In this document: positions 43,510 through 54,558 of the stretch, in pieces
Layout of the letters: every line of letters starts with the position of its first letter
Position numbering within the stretch: the stretch's first letter is position 1
Assembly: GCF_018613535.1 (NCBI RefSeq)
Contig: NZ_JAGGQB010000011.1
Coordinates: 1-64,000 of the forward strand
Source of the DNA: Bacillus sp. ISL-51
Lineage (GTDB): Bacteria > Bacillota > Bacilli > Bacillales > Bacillaceae
Length of the DNA: 64,000 bases
Reading direction: 5' to 3'
Notes under the pieces: generated by a model
The model's input: the letters and a program-made list of their open reading frames with translations, nothing else
Databases searched by the model: none
What the model was told of the DNA's origin: nothing
Translations under genes and position numbers: made by a program

Positions 43510-46236
43510 CTACTGTTTCATTTTATCGCGAAGCACCATTTGTAAAATGCCGCCATGGCGATAGTAATCAATTTCCACTTCACTGTCAAAGCGGACGATA
43601 ACTTCGAATGTTTTGACTGTGCCATCTTCACTAGTCGCTCTGACTGTCAGCAAGTCGCGAGGACGAACTGATTCATCCACATCCACCTCAATGACTTCTT
43701 TTCCGGTTAAGCCGAGTGTATCCGCGCTTTCACCTTGTTTAAATTGAAGCGGCAGCACACCCATAAAGACGAGGTTGCTTCTGTGAATTCTTTCAAAGCT
43801 TTCGGCAATAACGGTTCTAATTCCGAGCAGGTTTGTTCCTTTTGCCGCCCAGTCACGCGAAGAACCCATACCATAGTCTTTACCCGCAAGGACGACAAGA
43901 CCTGTTTTGTCGTCTTTATATCGCATACAAGCGTCATAAATGGATGTCACTTCACCAGTAGGCCAATATGTCGTGTAGCCGCCTTCTGTGCCCGGCGCGA
44001 TTTGGTTTTTAATACGGATATTTGCAAATGTTCCTCTCATCATGACTTCATGGTTTCCGCGGCGTGAACCGTAGGAGTTAAAGTCACGAGGTGAAACGCC
44101 TTTTTCCTGCAGGTATTTACCAGCTGGTGTATCTTTGCCGATCGCTCCGGCCGGAGAAATGTGGTCTGTCGTAACAGAGTCGCCGAATTTACCGACTACG
44201 CGAAGGGCTCTTAACGGCTCCACTTTTCCAGGCTCTACAGACATTTCTTCAAAGAACGGCGGATTTTGAATGTAAGTGGAATCATTATCCCATTTATACA
44301 ATGCTTCGTCCGTTGTTTCGATTTCATTCCAGCGCTGGTTGTCGTCAAATACGGTTTCATATTCTTTACGGAACAATTCAGGAGTAACCGTTTGTTTAAC
44401 AAGTGAATTGATTTCATCCATTGACGGCCAGATGTCATCGAAGTAAACGTTTTGTCCGTCTTTTCCGACACCGATCGGATCACTTTTTAAGTTAATGTTA
44501 ACTGTTCCCGCTAATGCGTATGCTACAACAAGCGGCGGAGAAGCAAGGTAGTTTCCTTTGACAAGCGGATGAATCCGGCCTTCAAAGTTACGGTTTCCTG
44601 AAAGAACAGAAGTGATCAAAAGGTCATTTTCAGCTACTGCTTCTTCAATTTCAGGAGAAAGCGGGCCTGAGTTTCCGATACATGTCGTACAGCCGTATCC
44701 GACAAGGTTAAAGCCGAGCTCTTTCATGTAAGGAAGAAGCCCTGAGTTTACTAAGTAACCTGTAACAACCTTTGATCCCGGAGCAAGCGATGTTTTAACG
44801 TAATTTGGCACTTTCAGACCTAATTCAACCGCTTTTTTCGCAACGAGTCCGGCGCCGATTAACACGTAAGGGTTTGACGTATTCGTACAGCTTGTAATGG
44901 CTGCGATCGCAATTGCCCCCGTTTTCATCACTGTTTCTTCGCCGTTAAGCAACTTGAAAGAGATTTCTTTATTAGCTTCTGCAGCTTCCAGTCCGAATCC
45001 TTGGTTGCCGGCAGGGCTTACGAGATGCTTTTTAAATGTTTCCTGCATCACAGATAGCGGAATTAAATCTTGCGGACGTTTCGGACCTGATAAGTTCGCT
45101 TCAATTTTTGACAAATCGATTTCCACGATGTCTGTGAAGCTAGGCTCTTCTGCATCAGGAGTAAAGAATAATCCGTTATTGCGGCAATATGCTTCTACAA
45201 CGTCGATTTGCTCTTCGTCACGGCCTGTCAGGCGCAAGTAAGCAAGCGCTTCGTCATCAACCGGGAAGAATCCGCATGTCGCCCCGTATTCCGGCGCCAT
45301 ATTGGCGATTGTAGCCCGATCAGCAAGCGGAAGTTCAGCGACGCCCGGTCCGAAAAATTCAACGAATTTATTTACAACGCCTTTTTCACGAAGCACCTGA
45401 GTAACTTTCAGCGCTAAGTCAGTCGCTGTTGTTCCGTTCGGCAGTTTTCCGACAAGTTTCGCGCCGATTACCTCAGGAACTGGGAAATATGAAGGCTGGC
45501 CGAGCATTCCTGCTTCCGCCTCAATTCCGCCGACACCCCAGCCGAGAACGCCGATACCGTTGATCATTGTCGTATGGGAGTCTGTACCGACGAGTGTGTC
45601 AGGGTAGGTTACAAGTTCTCCGTCTTCATCTTTCGTATGAACGACACTTGCTAAAAACTCAAGGTTTACCTGATGCACGATACCTGTTGCAGGCGGAACA
45701 GCCTGATAATTATTAAACGCTTTCTTTGCCCAGCTTAAAAATTTGTAGCGTTCTGCATTTCTTTCGAATTCTAAGTCCATATTAATGGCTAACGCGTCTT
45801 CCGTACCCGCTTTGTCTACTTGCACAGAGTGGTCAATCACCAGGTCAACCGGGATTTCAGGATTGATTTTGTCCGGGTCTCCGCCGACAGATGCCATCGC
45901 TTTTCTCAAAGAAGCCAGATCAACCACAGCAGGAACGCCGGTAAAGTCTTGCAAAATGACCCGTGACGGTTTAAAAGGCACGTCAATGTCTTTTAATTCA
46001 GCAGTACCCCATTTTGCTAAATTTTCGACATGTTCTTTTGTAATCACGCGTCCGTCTACCTGACGCAAAACGGATTCCAGCAGAACCCTAATAGAATAAG
46101 GAAGTTTTGAAACATTGCCGACCCCTGCGTCTTCCAATGCTTTTAATGAATAATAGTGATATGTTTTCCCGTTAGAAGAAAATGTTTTTTTCGCTTGGAA
46201 AACGTCTTGTGTTGCGACTTTTTGCTGATTTGTCAT
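43510..46236 (-). CDS. citB: Aconitate hydratase CitB
   Basis: A 908-residue aconitase of the AcnA/IRP type, converting citrate to isocitrate and, without its cluster, able to bind iron-responsive RNA. The ATG at 46236 follows GGGGGA; an upstream in-frame ATA extension is excluded. The [4Fe-4S] ligands are in SCTNTSNP and [13 protein letters not shown]. Other signatures: [25 protein letters not shown], and the swivel domain [35 protein letters not shown]. Monocistronic with its own promoter and terminator. In B. subtilis it is repressed by CcpC and CodY. Confidence 0.96.
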   Translation of the reverse strand: MTNQQKVATQDVFQAKKTFSSNGKTYHYYSLKALEDAGVGNVSKLPYSIRVLLESVLRQVDGRVITKEHVENLAKWGTAELKDIDVPFKPSRVILQDFTGVPAVVDLASLRKAMASVGGDPDKINPEIPVDLVIDHSVQVDKAGTEDALAINMDLEFERNAERYKFLSWAKKAFNNYQAVPPATGIVHQVNLEFLASVVHTKDEDGELVTYPDTLVGTDSHTTMINGIGVLGWGVGGIEAEAGMLGQPSYFPVPEVIGAKLVGKLPNGTTATDLALKVTQVLREKGVVNKFVEFFGPGVAELPLADRATIANMAPEYGATCGFFPVDDEALAYLRLTGRDEEQIDVVEAYCRNNGLFFTPDAEEPSFTDIVEIDLSKIEANLSGPKRPQDLIPLSVMQETFKKHLVSPAGNQGFGLEAAEANKEISFKLLNGEETVMKTGAIAIAAITSCTNTSNPYVLIGAGLVAKKAVELGLKVPNYVKTSLAPGSKVVTGYLVNSGLLPYMKELGFNLVGYGCTTCIGNSGPLSPEIEEAVAENDLLITSVLSGNRNFEGRIHPLVKGNYLASPPLVVAYALAGTVNINLKSDPIGVGKDGQNVYFDDIWPSMDEINSLVKQTVTPELFRKEYETVFDDNQRWNEIETTDEALYKWDNDSTYIQNPPFFEEMSVEPGKVEPLRALRVVGKFGDSVTTDHISPAGAIGKDTPAGKYLQEKGVSPRDFNSYGSRRGNHEVMMRGTFANIRIKNQIAPGTEGGYTTYWPTGEVTSIYDACMRYKDDKTGLVVLAGKDYGMGSSRDWAAKGTNLLGIRTVIAESFERIHRSNLVFMGVLPLQFKQGESADTLGLTGKEVIEVDVDESVRPRDLLTVRATSEDGTVKTFEVIVRFDSEVEIDYYRHGGILQMVLRDKMKQ

Positions 46237-46319
46237 TCTCCAAAATCCCCCTTCAATGATCAAGATCTTTCTTTAGATGAATGTTACATTCCATCACAAT
46301 TTTCTCACAATTTCATCTT

Positions 46320-46349
46320 AGTATAAAATCATACATAAGTAAATATCAA
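46320..46349 (-). promoter_or_regulatory. Sigma-A promoter of citB
   Basis: Minus-strand TTGATA (46344-46349) and TATACT (46320-46325) are 18 bp apart, about 85 bp before the ATG. I could not place a clean CcpC dyad (ATAA-N7-TTAT). Confidence 0.6.
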
Positions 46350-46465
46350 TGTTTTTATTAAATACAATAAGATCGTCTTATCAGCATATTTTCGGTAAAT
46401 TTTGTCCGGTTTCTTCCCTCATACTAACCGCCGGAAAAAGCCATATTAATGATGAGGTGATGATC

Positions 46466-46612
46466 ATGGTAAAACGGAAAGCCAATCATGTGATTAACGG
46501 CATGAATGATGCGAAAAGCCAAGGAAAAGGCGCCGGTTATATAGAAAATGACCAGCTTGTCCTGACGGAAGAACAGCGGCAGAACAACAAAAAAAGAAAA
46601 ACAAACCAATAG
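46466..46612 (+). CDS. sspO: Small acid-soluble spore protein O
   Basis: A 48-residue basic spore protein ([20 protein letters not shown], then [18 protein letters not shown]), matching SspO. The ATG at 46466 follows GAGGTGATG; the upstream in-frame extension is not needed. It is divergent from citB and co-transcribed with sspP, as in B. subtilis, where sigma-G drives both. Confidence 0.93.
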   Translation: MVKRKANHVINGMNDAKSQGKGAGYIENDQLVLTEEQRQNNKKRKTNQ

Positions 46613-46641
46613 CCGTCACACCTTAAAAGGAGGCTTTTTTA

Positions 46642-46788
46642 ATGACGAATAAAAACTCAAGCAAAGATATGCATAAAAATGCGCCGAAGGGTCAGAATCC
46701 CGGCCAGCCGGAACCATTAAGCGGAAGCAAAAAAGTGAAAAACCGCAACCATACTAGACAAAAACATAATTCAAGCCACGATATGTAA
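46642..46788 (+). CDS. sspP: Small acid-soluble spore protein P
   Basis: A 48-residue ORF ([20 protein letters not shown] at the start, [10 protein letters not shown] at the end), recognised as SspP. AAAGGAGG precedes the ATG. It lies 29 bp after sspO and is followed by a hairpin with T run. Confidence 0.92.
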   Translation: MTNKNSSKDMHKNAPKGQNPGQPEPLSGSKKVKNRNHTRQKHNSSHDM

Positions 46789-46816
46789 AACAGACCTTAG
46801 TGTCTGTTTTTTTGTT
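46787..46816 (+). terminator. Terminator of sspO-sspP
   Basis: AAACAGAC / GTCTGTTT with a short loop and seven T residues. Confidence 0.85.
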
Positions 46817-46821
46817 ACATT

Positions 46822-46849
46822 CACCCATTTGCCCCTTTTGCATACGTTA
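46822..46849 (+). promoter_or_regulatory. Sigma-K-type promoter of cotM
   Basis: CACC (46822-46825) and CATACGTTA (46841-46849) are 15 bp apart, matching the sigma-K consensus mACm / CATAnnnTA. The position is 33 bp before the cotM ATG and fits a mother-cell coat gene. Confidence 0.6.
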
Positions 46850-46881
46850 TAGCAAGGTTTTTAATATGGAGGTATGCTTCC

Positions 46882-47253
46882 ATGAACCACTCAAAAAATG
46901 ATGAAGAATTCGATGATATGGAAGAATGGCTGCGGCAATTTTACGAGGATCCGTATGCTTGGTATGACGAAACACTGCCGATTGATTTATATGAAACAAG
47001 TCAGCAATATATAATTGAAGCCGATCTGACAGCTTTGCAGCCCATCCAGATGTTGACCGTCACGCTTTCAGGCTGTGAATTCATTTTGTCTGTCAAATCT
47101 GCTGAACGGACGCTGAAAAAACAAATGATGCTCCCCTTTTATTTGAATGACAAACATATTTACACAGACTTCACAAATCATATTTTGACCGTCTCCATGA
47201 ATAAGGAAACAAATGAGACCCCCGCCTCTTTCTCCTTTCAATTCCCGCTATAA
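46882..47253 (+). CDS. cotM: Outer spore coat protein CotM
   Basis: A 123-residue protein with an HSP20/alpha-crystallin-like domain (LYETSQQYIIEADLTALQP, then HILTVSMNKE near the end), preceded by an acidic, aromatic-rich N-terminus (DDMEEWLRQFYEDPYAWYDE). This is CotM, an assembly component of the outer coat. GGAGG precedes the ATG. Mother-cell expression is supported by the sigma-K-like promoter. Strong terminator downstream. Confidence 0.92.
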   Translation: MNHSKNDEEFDDMEEWLRQFYEDPYAWYDETLPIDLYETSQQYIIEADLTALQPIQMLTVTLSGCEFILSVKSAERTLKKQMMLPFYLNDKHIYTDFTNHILTVSMNKETNETPASFSFQFPL

Positions 47254-47258
47254 GACAT

Positions 47259-47300
47259 AAAAAAGTCACTTTCATCCCTCAATGAAAGTGACTTTTTTGT
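47259..47300 (+). terminator. Terminator of cotM
   Basis: AAAAAGTCACTTTCAT / ATGAAAGTGACTTTTT with a short loop and further T residues. Confidence 0.93.
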
Positions 47301-47489
47301 CCGCTCGTTTTTGTCATATACCCTCAAAAGTGAGTCTCCCATGGCCAAATAGCAGAATCACTATACAATAGAATATGATCTATCAATTCATTTGACTAGA
47401 CGTCTATCATTTTTTTCTATTCTTTTTTTCATGTTCTTCTATTCTTACTTCGTATACAATATGGTTAAAGTAAGGAGGCGGGTAGAACT

Positions 47490-47918
47490 ATGCTGGCAGG
47501 TTGGTTTATGTGGTTTATTTTATTTTGGGTCATCGTGATGATCGGTTTATTGTCAATCGGCGGGTTTTTTATGTTTCGGAAATTTTTAAAACGCTTACCA
47601 AAAGAAGACGGCCGGTCAGAACTGGATTGGCAGGACTATTACATTGAAAAAAGCAGACACTTATGGAGTCCGCACGACAAAGCATTTTTGGATGAGTTGG
47701 TCGCTCCCGTGCCAGAGCTGTTCAGGGACGTCGCGAAAGCTAAAATCGCCGGAAAGATCGGTGAACTTTCTTTACAAGAAGAAGCGGAAAAAATGAACCA
47801 GGACTTAATTATCAGAGGTTATATACTGGCAACCCCTAAACGTGATCATCAATTTCTGAAAAAGCATCTTCGTGAAAAACAGATTGACCTCACGCCTTAC
47901 CGCGCTCTGCTCAAATAA
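47490..47918 (+). CDS. yneK: YneK (DUF2621) membrane-anchored protein
   Basis: A 142-residue protein with an N-terminal helix (WFMWFILFWVIVMIGLLSIGGFFMF), a basic stop-transfer segment and a soluble domain (LDWQDYYIEKSRHLWSPHDKAFLDELVAPVPELFRDVAKAKIAG). This is the DUF2621 pattern of B. subtilis YneK. AGGAGG precedes the ATG. It converges on ccdC and shares a terminator with it. The function is not known. Confidence 0.88.
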   Translation: MLAGWFMWFILFWVIVMIGLLSIGGFFMFRKFLKRLPKEDGRSELDWQDYYIEKSRHLWSPHDKAFLDELVAPVPELFRDVAKAKIAGKIGELSLQEEAEKMNQDLIIRGYILATPKRDHQFLKKHLREKQIDLTPYRALLK

Positions 47919-47949
47919 AAAACCTTTCCGTCTGCCGGAAAGGTTTTAA
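47916..47949. terminator. Shared terminator of yneK and ccdC
   Basis: AAAACCTTTCCG / CGGAAAGGTTTT hairpin between the convergent genes; it overlaps the last codons of ccdC. Confidence 0.85.
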
Positions 47950-48428
47950 TTCATCTGAATATCAGCAGTCTTCAGCTCATTCGAAAGCTTGCGGTAAGAA
48001 ACGAACATGGCGATCCGCCAAGGCACGATCATTCCGAAGGCTAAAATCCAAAACATCCCGCTTAAAGCTCCGTAATCAATCGTCGTGCTTAAAATGGATT
48101 TCATCGCAATTCTGATGACCAATAACCCGATCAGGATAAAGACAAACGCCTTTGACCGCTTTAAGTAGATTTCATTATTTTTAATTTCAAATTTAGAAGT
48201 TTTTATTAGAAAAATAGAGAAAATGACGCCTAATGTAATGGCTTCCAAAAACTCTTCGCCAGTCACTCTGAAGAACGGAATAAAAAACATAAGCGCTCCC
48301 GTGCTCATAAAGATCGGCGGGAGAATAATTTTTTTCGGTGAAGCTGGCTTGTCGGAGGATTTAATCCTGACAATCATCACGGCAATTGCCATGGCCGCTG
48401 CAATAACAGATGAAATTATAATCATCAT
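47946..48428 (-). CDS. ccdC: CcdC family membrane protein (YneJ)
   Basis: A 160-residue membrane protein with about five helices (IIISSVIAAAMAIAVMIVRI, MSTGALMFFIPFF, FLEAITLGVIFSIFLI, AFVFILIGLLVIRIAM, MFWILAFGMIVPWRIAMFV). The start is set at 48428 because AAAGGA lies nine bases upstream, whereas the ATG three codons earlier abuts it. Third gene of the ccdA-ccdB-ccdC group. In B. subtilis ccdA is needed for cytochrome c maturation, while ccdC is dispensable and its role unclear. Confidence 0.88.
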   Translation of the reverse strand: MMIIISSVIAAAMAIAVMIVRIKSSDKPASPKKIILPPIFMSTGALMFFIPFFRVTGEEFLEAITLGVIFSIFLIKTSKFEIKNNEIYLKRSKAFVFILIGLLVIRIAMKSILSTTIDYGALSGMFWILAFGMIVPWRIAMFVSYRKLSNELKTADIQMN

Positions 48429-48516
48429 ATTTATCATTCCTTTGCTTGCACGGAGTTTGATACTATATACTATACTCCAAAAACATAAAAAAAACCAATT
48501 TGAAAAGAAAACACGT

Positions 48517-48879
48517 TTAGGCTCCCATTACACGGGCCACGGCCTCCAGGACTTTCGATTCCTCAAACGGCTTGACGATAAAGTCTTTCGCGCCTAATTC
48601 AATCGCCTCCAGGACGATCCGCTGCTGGCGCATCGCGGTGCACATGATGACATTCGCTTTCGGATCAAAAGATAAAATATCTTTAAGCGCCTTGATGCCG
48701 TTTTTCACCGGCATGGTAATGTCCATTGTCACCAGGTCGGGCCGGAGTTTTTGATACAGAGCCGACGCTTCCTCGCCGTCCGCTGCTTCTCCGGCTACTA
48801 TGTAATTCGCCGATTCCAGGATTTCTCTGATTTTCACCCTCATGAACTTGGCGTCATCTACAACTAAAACTCGTGTCAT
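48517..48879 (-). CDS. yneI: CheY-like response regulator CcdB (YneI)
   Basis: A 120-residue single receiver domain with no output domain. Acid pocket DD (residues 8-9), phospho-acceptor Asp in LVTMDITMPVKNGIKAL (near residue 54), Thr in MCTAM and Lys in FIVKPFEESKV are all present. It closely resembles CheY. It lies between ccdA and ccdC and is co-oriented with them. Its cognate kinase is not encoded here; no role in motility or cytochrome c synthesis is established. Confidence 0.92.
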   Translation of the reverse strand: MTRVLVVDDAKFMRVKIREILESANYIVAGEAADGEEASALYQKLRPDLVTMDITMPVKNGIKALKDILSFDPKANVIMCTAMRQQRIVLEAIELGAKDFIVKPFEESKVLEAVARVMGA

Positions 48880-48963
48880 ATTCCCCTCCAGATATTCAAC
48901 ATTAACTAGTCTTATTGTACCAAAAACGAAAGGGTATATAATAGTTCAAAAGTTATTTATTCC

Positions 48964-49668
48964 TTACAGTCCTGTGAATCCTCCAAAAAGATTTGACAGA
49001 ATGATCAGGATAAAGCTCATCCAATTAAAAAACAGCATAACCCCGATCACTATCATGAGAATACCGCCTGCTCTCATCATAAGAAGCTGATGTTTGCGAA
49101 TCCAATTCATCCTTGTAATAAAAAAAGAGAGAATAAGAAATGGAATGGCAAACCCGAGTACATATAAAATCATGTACGGCACTGCAGAAGAAGGATTTGT
49201 ACCCGCCAAAGAAAAAACAGCTCCTAAAATAGGCCCGCTGCAAGGCGACCAGCCGGCAGCAAAAGCGAGCCCTATCAGAATGGAACCGACAAATCCTCCC
49301 GGCCGGTGCTTAAAATGAATCCGCCGCTCTTTCATCATCATCTTTGGCTGGAACACACCGGCTGTAATCAGGCCGAACAATATCAGCAAAATGGCGCCGA
49401 GCTGCCTGATGGCTTCATGATAATGCGTAAACAAACTGCCGATAAACGAGGTTCCGTAGCCCAATGCGATAAAAATCACTGAGAAACCAAGCAAAAAACA
49501 AAGCGTATGGAACAAACCGCGCTTTTGTAAAAGTACTTTTTCTGTTTTGACCTCATCCATACTGACGCCCGTTATATATGACAAAAAAGCTGGATACAGC
49601 GGCAGGCAGCATGGAGAAATGAAAGACAGGAAACCGGCTCCAAATGTCAGAAAGTAATTAAAACTCAC
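48964..49668 (-). CDS. ccdA: Thiol-disulfide transporter CcdA
   Basis: A 234-residue membrane protein with six helices that passes reducing power across the membrane for cytochrome c maturation and spore synthesis. The two redox-active cysteines are in [14 protein letters not shown] (near residue 20) and [16 protein letters not shown] (near 140), the hallmark of the DsbD core domain. The ATG follows AAAGGAG. First gene of ccdA-yneI-ccdC. Its electron acceptors may include ResA-like proteins such as YneN nearby. Confidence 0.94.
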   Translation of the reverse strand: MSFNYFLTFGAGFLSFISPCCLPLYPAFLSYITGVSMDEVKTEKVLLQKRGLFHTLCFLLGFSVIFIALGYGTSFIGSLFTHYHEAIRQLGAILLILFGLITAGVFQPKMMMKERRIHFKHRPGGFVGSILIGLAFAAGWSPCSGPILGAVFSLAGTNPSSAVPYMILYVLGFAIPFLILSFFITRMNWIRKHQLLMMRAGGILMIVIGVMLFFNWMSFILIILSNLFGGFTGL

Positions 49669-49870
49669 CGTGACACACTCCTTTCAAGTTATGACAAAAT
49701 CATTTCATTTTTTTAACACTTTTCCTCGAAGGATTACTTTTTATAGAAAAAGCTTATATAATTTAATTTGACATCGAGACATTATACTCCTTCTTATTTG
49801 AAAAACAGTATAAATGTGGATATAATAATAACAATCAATGAAAGATTTATGTATGAAAGGATATATCCCT

Positions 49871-50038
49871 GTGATTAGAGAGCATCTATTAAATGAAATT
49901 GAAAAGAAACGGGCAGAGCTGCTTCAAATCGTCACGACGAACGGAATGACATCTCACATTACGATAGAACTCAGCCAGGAGCTAGACCACCTTCTCATAC
50001 AATATCAAAAGGAACTGCACGCCAGCAGTATGGGGTGA
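49871..50038 (+). CDS. ynzD: Spo0E-like aspartyl phosphatase YnzD
   Basis: A 55-residue two-helix protein starting at a GTG (49871) after GAAAGGAT; the longer in-frame ORF upstream lacks a ribosome binding site. The signature SQELDHLLIQYQ, with the S-Q-E-L-D motif, defines the Spo0E family, which removes phosphate from Spo0A~P and delays sporulation. It matches YnzD of B. subtilis by length and position between ccdA and yneF. Confidence 0.9.
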   Translation: MIREHLLNEIEKKRAELLQIVTTNGMTSHITIELSQELDHLLIQYQKELHASSMG

Positions 50039-50049
50039 AAAATGATGCC

Positions 50050-50086
50050 AAAATAAAAAACCCTCACCGGGTTTTTTATTTTATAA
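50050..50086. terminator. Terminator of ynzD
   Basis: AAAAAACCC-TCACC-GGGTTTTTT with extended flanking A/T runs. Confidence 0.85.
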
Positions 50087-50117
50087 CCATGTTTCTCTAT
50101 ATCATAATCTTTACGTA

Positions 50118-50336
50118 TTATTTCGTTTGATTATTCATGGCTTTCATCATTTGGTTAATTTTCTTTTGAGAAGGTTTCATTCCCATTTGCATCATCATCA
50201 TGCGTAACATTTGTTCATTAATAGGCGGATTCTTTTTCAAATAGCTCATCATATATTTACGAGCAATAAAAAACCCGAGTGCAACACCTATGAGCAATGC
50301 CACAACGCCCACTAGGATGCCAACCCATAAAGTCAT
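50118..50336 (-). CDS. yneF: YneF (UPF0154) single-pass membrane protein
   Basis: A 72-residue protein with one N-terminal helix ([28 protein letters not shown]) and a basic methionine-rich tail ([28 protein letters not shown]), the UPF0154 signature. GGAGG precedes the ATG. Conserved across Bacillales; function unknown. Confidence 0.92.
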   Translation of the reverse strand: MTLWVGILVGVVALLIGVALGFFIARKYMMSYLKKNPPINEQMLRMMMMQMGMKPSQKKINQMMKAMNNQTK

Positions 50337-50421
50337 TTTATTTCCTCCTTCATGTTGTCTAGTTTAAAGTGTACTAAACCAAATGCTATTATACAACATT
50401 TACATCTCTTTTTCCTCGGTT

Positions 50422-50868
50422 TTAGACAAAATTTCTTTCCTTGACCGGATTTAACCACCCGTACCGCCGCGTTCTAAAATCCATAGCAAGAAAGCACGGA
50501 CTGATTTTACGGAGAATCTCAAAGAAAATCGTTTCTGCCTCATAATCTCCGGATGCCGCAATCTCAATCAAGTTTTCTTTCATCATAAAAGAGGCATGGC
50601 CCTTTGCTTTCGGCAGAGTCAGTCGGTAAATCGAATCCAAACGGCTGTAACTCACACGATTTAAATGCAGCTGCAGGCGCTGATGCATATGTAATACCGG
50701 AATCGGTTCTGTTATATATTGAATTTGCTTTTCAATCATTTGATATTGCTGGGGTGTTAGATTCGTCCAATGATAGTCTTGAAACAGCTCAAACATAGCG
50801 GTTTCCCGCCCGAAGTAGTGGTTCGCAAACTCATCCTTGATCAGGTACGTATAGTAATGACGTTCCAT
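50422..50868 (-). CDS. sirA: Sporulation inhibitor of replication SirA
   Basis: A 148-residue protein that binds DnaA domain I and blocks new replication rounds in cells entering sporulation. Identified by its start (YYTYLIKDEFANHYFGRETAMFELF), the HMHQRLQLHLN segment and the terminal YGWLNPVKE, all typical of YneE/SirA. In B. subtilis it is activated by Spo0A~P. A sequence one mismatch from a 0A box (ACGACAAAA on the minus strand, near 50970) lies upstream. GGGATGAGG precedes the ATG. Confidence 0.9.
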   Translation of the reverse strand: MERHYYTYLIKDEFANHYFGRETAMFELFQDYHWTNLTPQQYQMIEKQIQYITEPIPVLHMHQRLQLHLNRVSYSRLDSIYRLTLPKAKGHASFMMKENLIEIAASGDYEAETIFFEILRKISPCFLAMDFRTRRYGWLNPVKERNFV

Positions 50869-50981
50869 TTCCTCATCCCCTTTTACAGCGCTTCATTTAT
50901 TGCTCTCTATTATACAAAAGAAGAAAAGAAAGTATTGTCTATTACTGTTACGGCGCCCCTTCTATTTTTGTCGTATATACA

Positions 50982-51016
50982 TGAAAAAGAGAATGATTTG
51001 ACTCATCCTCTTTTGT
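50982..51016 (-). terminator. Terminator of tkt
   Basis: AAAAGAGAATGA / TCATCCTCTTTT hairpin just after the tkt stop on the minus strand. Confidence 0.75.
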
Positions 51017-51021
51017 CAGCA

Positions 51022-53025
51022 TTATTTGTTTACTAGTTTCTTCACGCGGTCAGCCACGTTTTCTGCTGTAAAACCGTATTCCTTCATAATTGTTTCTCCC
51101 GGAGCGGAAGCGCCAAAGCGGTCAATTCCGAGAACCTCTCCGTCAAGGCCGGTGAATTTGCCCCATCCGAATGAAGAGCCCATTTCAATCGCAAGACGTT
51201 TTGTCACATTCGGCGGAAGCACGCTGTTTTTGTACTCTGCAGATTGTTTTTCAAAACGATCCCAGCTCGGCATGCTGACAACTGATACTTGAATGTTTTC
51301 TTCAGCAAGCTTCGCCTGTGCTTCAATCGCAAGCCCGACTTCAGATCCTGTAGCTAAAAGAAGAGCATCCGGTGAATCCGTTTGAGCTTTAGATACGACA
51401 TACGCTCCTTTTTCTACTCCTGCTGCCGCTTCATCAGCCGACTGATCGATGGTAGGCAGATTTTGACGTGTCAGCACAAGCGCCGTCGGATGATCTTTGC
51501 TTTGAACTGCGAGCTTCCAGGCAGCCGCAGTCTCATTTCCGTCAGCAGGTCTGATAACGGAAAGATTCGGAAGCGCTCGTAAAGAAGCAAGCTGCTCAAT
51601 CGGTTCGTGAGTAGGACCGTCCTCACCTACTGCAATGCTGTCATGTGTGAAAACATATGTCACAGGGAGTCCCATTAATGAAGCAAGACGAATCGCCGGT
51701 CTTAAATAATCGGAGAATACAAAGAATGTACCGCCGAAGACGCGAAGGCCGCCGTGAAGAGCCATTCCGTTTAAGGCTGCTCCCATGGCAAATTCACGAA
51801 CACCGAACCAGAAGTTTTTGCCGGAGTAGTCTTTTGCCGTACAGTCTCCCGCATTTTTTATTGTCGTTTTGTTTGAGCCTGCTAAATCCGCAGATCCCCC
51901 GACAAAGAAAGGAACTTTTTTAGCGATGCCGTTCAGCACCTCACCAGAAGACGCCCGTGAAGCAAGGCTGCTTCCTTTTTCATAAACCGGAACCTCTTGA
52001 TCCCAGTCTTTCGGAAGTTCGCCTTTGATGCCGAGTGACAGCTCTTCCGCAAGCTCAGGATATTTTTCTTGATAAGCGGAGAACAGCTCATTCCATTCCT
52101 GTTCTTTTTTCTCTCCGGCTTCTTTAACAGCTTTACGGAAATGCTCATACACTTCTTCTGGAACATGGAAATCCTCTTCAAATGTCCAAGCATATGCCTC
52201 TTTCGTCAGCTTGCTCTCCTCTTTTCCTAGCGGAGCGCCGTGAACGCCTGATGTGCCCGCACGGTTTGGAGAACCGAACCCGATTGTTGTTTTCACTTCG
52301 ATTAATGTCGGTTTTGTATCATTTTGGCGCGCTTTTTCAATCGCCGCCGTCAATTCGTTAATATTGTTTCCGTCCTCTACATAAAGGACTTCCCAATTCA
52401 TAGCTTCAAAACGCTGTTTGACATTTTCAGAGAAAGAGCGGTCTAAATCGCCGTCTAAAGAAATGTCATTAGAATCGTATAGTACGATAAGCCGGCCTAA
52501 TTGAAGATGGCCTGCAAGCGAAGCAGCTTCAGAAGAGATGCCTTCCATCAGATCGCCGTCACCGCAAATGCCGTATGTATAATGATCAACCACGTTGAAT
52601 GAATCACGGTTATATGTTTCAGCCAAATGGCGTTCAGCCAGCGCCATGCCGACTGCCATAGCGATACCCTGACCAAGAGGCCCAGTCGTTGCGTCTACAC
52701 CTGCCGTATGTCCGAACTCCGGATGTCCCGGTGTTTTGCTTCCCCATTGGCGGAATTGTTTGAGATCGTCAATGCTGAGATCATATCCGCTCAAGTGCAG
52801 CATGCTGTACAAAAGCATTGAACCGTGCCCAGCAGATAATACAAAGCGGTCTCGGTTAAACCAGCTCGGATTCTGCGGATTCACATTCATAAAATTCGTC
52901 CATAATGTGTAAGCCATCGGCGCAGCCCCCATCGGCATGCCCGGATGTCCGGAATTTGCTTTTTCAATAGCGTCTATAGATAGTGTACGTATGGTGGCAA
53001 CTGATTTCTTTTCAATTGTATCCAT
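51022..53025 (-). CDS. tkt: Transketolase
   Basis: A 667-residue thiamine-diphosphate enzyme of the pentose phosphate pathway that moves two-carbon units between ketoses and aldoses. Start at the second ATG (53025), seven bases after AAGGGG. Motifs: [33 protein letters not shown], the ThDP signature [32 protein letters not shown], and in the pyrimidine domain [17 protein letters not shown] and [18 protein letters not shown]. Single gene with its own terminator. Confidence 0.96.
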   Translation of the reverse strand: MDTIEKKSVATIRTLSIDAIEKANSGHPGMPMGAAPMAYTLWTNFMNVNPQNPSWFNRDRFVLSAGHGSMLLYSMLHLSGYDLSIDDLKQFRQWGSKTPGHPEFGHTAGVDATTGPLGQGIAMAVGMALAERHLAETYNRDSFNVVDHYTYGICGDGDLMEGISSEAASLAGHLQLGRLIVLYDSNDISLDGDLDRSFSENVKQRFEAMNWEVLYVEDGNNINELTAAIEKARQNDTKPTLIEVKTTIGFGSPNRAGTSGVHGAPLGKEESKLTKEAYAWTFEEDFHVPEEVYEHFRKAVKEAGEKKEQEWNELFSAYQEKYPELAEELSLGIKGELPKDWDQEVPVYEKGSSLASRASSGEVLNGIAKKVPFFVGGSADLAGSNKTTIKNAGDCTAKDYSGKNFWFGVREFAMGAALNGMALHGGLRVFGGTFFVFSDYLRPAIRLASLMGLPVTYVFTHDSIAVGEDGPTHEPIEQLASLRALPNLSVIRPADGNETAAAWKLAVQSKDHPTALVLTRQNLPTIDQSADEAAAGVEKGAYVVSKAQTDSPDALLLATGSEVGLAIEAQAKLAEENIQVSVVSMPSWDRFEKQSAEYKNSVLPPNVTKRLAIEMGSSFGWGKFTGLDGEVLGIDRFGASAPGETIMKEYGFTAENVADRVKKLVNK

Positions 53026-53155
53026 CATAATCCCCTTCCTTATTGTTGTACCCTTTCATCATAAAGTGATGCCGACTTTTTCTCAACTCTTTCAGCTTAA
53101 ATTTGAGATAAACTTGTTGAATTTTGTCGTAAAGCAAGGTCTGGTATTAGTATAT

Positions 53156-53194
53156 ACGAAAAAAGAATACGATATTGCCGTATTCTTTCTTTTT
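53156..53194 (-). terminator. Terminator of yneA-yneB-ynzC
   Basis: AAAAGAATACG / CGTATTCTTTCTTTTTT hairpin around 53158-53193, next to the ynzC stop. Confidence 0.85.
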
Positions 53195-53427
53195 TAATGA
53201 AGTTTATTATTTTTTTGTTCTCTTTTTAATTTTTCTGGAGTGACGTCATTGCCTTCCGGATCAATGATTTTTACGCTTTTTAATGTATTTTTCATTGAAG
53301 AGCGGAAGCCTTTCAAATACTCCTGGCGCAGCTTTTGCTGTTCCGCTTTTTCCTCATCTGTTATCGTGTTTGCCTTGGCTTTTTGAGCCAGTTCGTTAAT
53401 TCTCGCAATTTTTTCTTTAGAAATCAT
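53194..53427 (-). CDS. ynzC: YnzC (DUF896/UPF0291)
   Basis: A 77-residue charged protein that begins as two antiparallel helices ([33 protein letters not shown]), the DUF896 signature. AAGGAG precedes the ATG. Third gene of the LexA-controlled yneA-yneB-ynzC operon. The molecular role is unknown. Confidence 0.93.
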   Translation of the reverse strand: MISKEKIARINELAQKAKANTITDEEKAEQQKLRQEYLKGFRSSMKNTLKSVKIIDPEGNDVTPEKLKREQKNNKLH

Positions 53428-53495
53428 AATAATCTCCTTTGGTGCGTGTTGATTATATACTACTAAATCATGGTGTGTTTTACAACTGATGCACG

Positions 53496-54161
<666 letters not shown>

Positions 54162-54473
54162 CTATTTGACGATTGCCAGCTGATACGCGGCCGGATGCTC
54201 CTTCTTCAAAGGAAGAATCAGCTCGTCTCCCGGTTTTATATCAGCGGTTTGGAGATGGTTATTCTCCGTCACCCACTCAATGAAATCCTCTTTATTAATC
54301 TTTTTCTTCTCAGCCACATGATCCGCAAGTGACCACAGTGTATCGCCGTCCTGAACTTTTATTTTAACATACTGGCTAAGCCCTTGATCGCTGCCTGCAC
54401 AAGAGACAAGTAAAATAGCAGCGCCTAAAATCGCAGTGAACAGACCGACAAATATGATAGATTCTTTAGCCAT
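54162..54473 (-). CDS. yneA: SOS cell division suppressor YneA
   Basis: A 103-residue protein with a single N-terminal helix (SIIFVGLFTAILGAAILLVSCA) and an extracytoplasmic LysM domain (VKIKVQDGDTLWSLADHVAEKK ... IKPGDELILPL). Start at the ATG at 54473 after TTGGAGG. It halts division after DNA damage by acting on the septal machinery. Divergent from lexA, with LexA boxes between them. A 15-bp gap separates it from yneB. Confidence 0.93.
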   Translation of the reverse strand: MAKESIIFVGLFTAILGAAILLVSCAGSDQGLSQYVKIKVQDGDTLWSLADHVAEKKKINKEDFIEWVTENNHLQTADIKPGDELILPLKKEHPAAYQLAIVK

Positions 54474-54490
54474 CAAAACAACCTCCAATA

Positions 54491-54504
54491 AGAATGTTTG
54501 TTCG
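54491..54504. promoter_or_regulatory. Second LexA box, near yneA
   Basis: AGAATGTTTGTTCG (complement CGAACAAACATTCT) differs from the consensus in the second half-site. It overlaps the yneA leader. Confidence 0.6.
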
Positions 54505-54519
54505 CTTTTCATATCACTC

Positions 54520-54547
54520 AGTATATACGAACAAACGTTTCTGTCAA
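54520..54547 (-). promoter_or_regulatory. yneA promoter with embedded LexA box
   Basis: Minus-strand TTGACA (54542-54547) and TATACT (54520-54525) are 16 bp apart. The LexA box CGAACAAACGTTTC (54528-54541) fills the spacer and fits the consensus CGAAC-RNRY-GTTYC. Confidence 0.85.
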
Positions 54548-54558
54548 TCGTTTTTTTT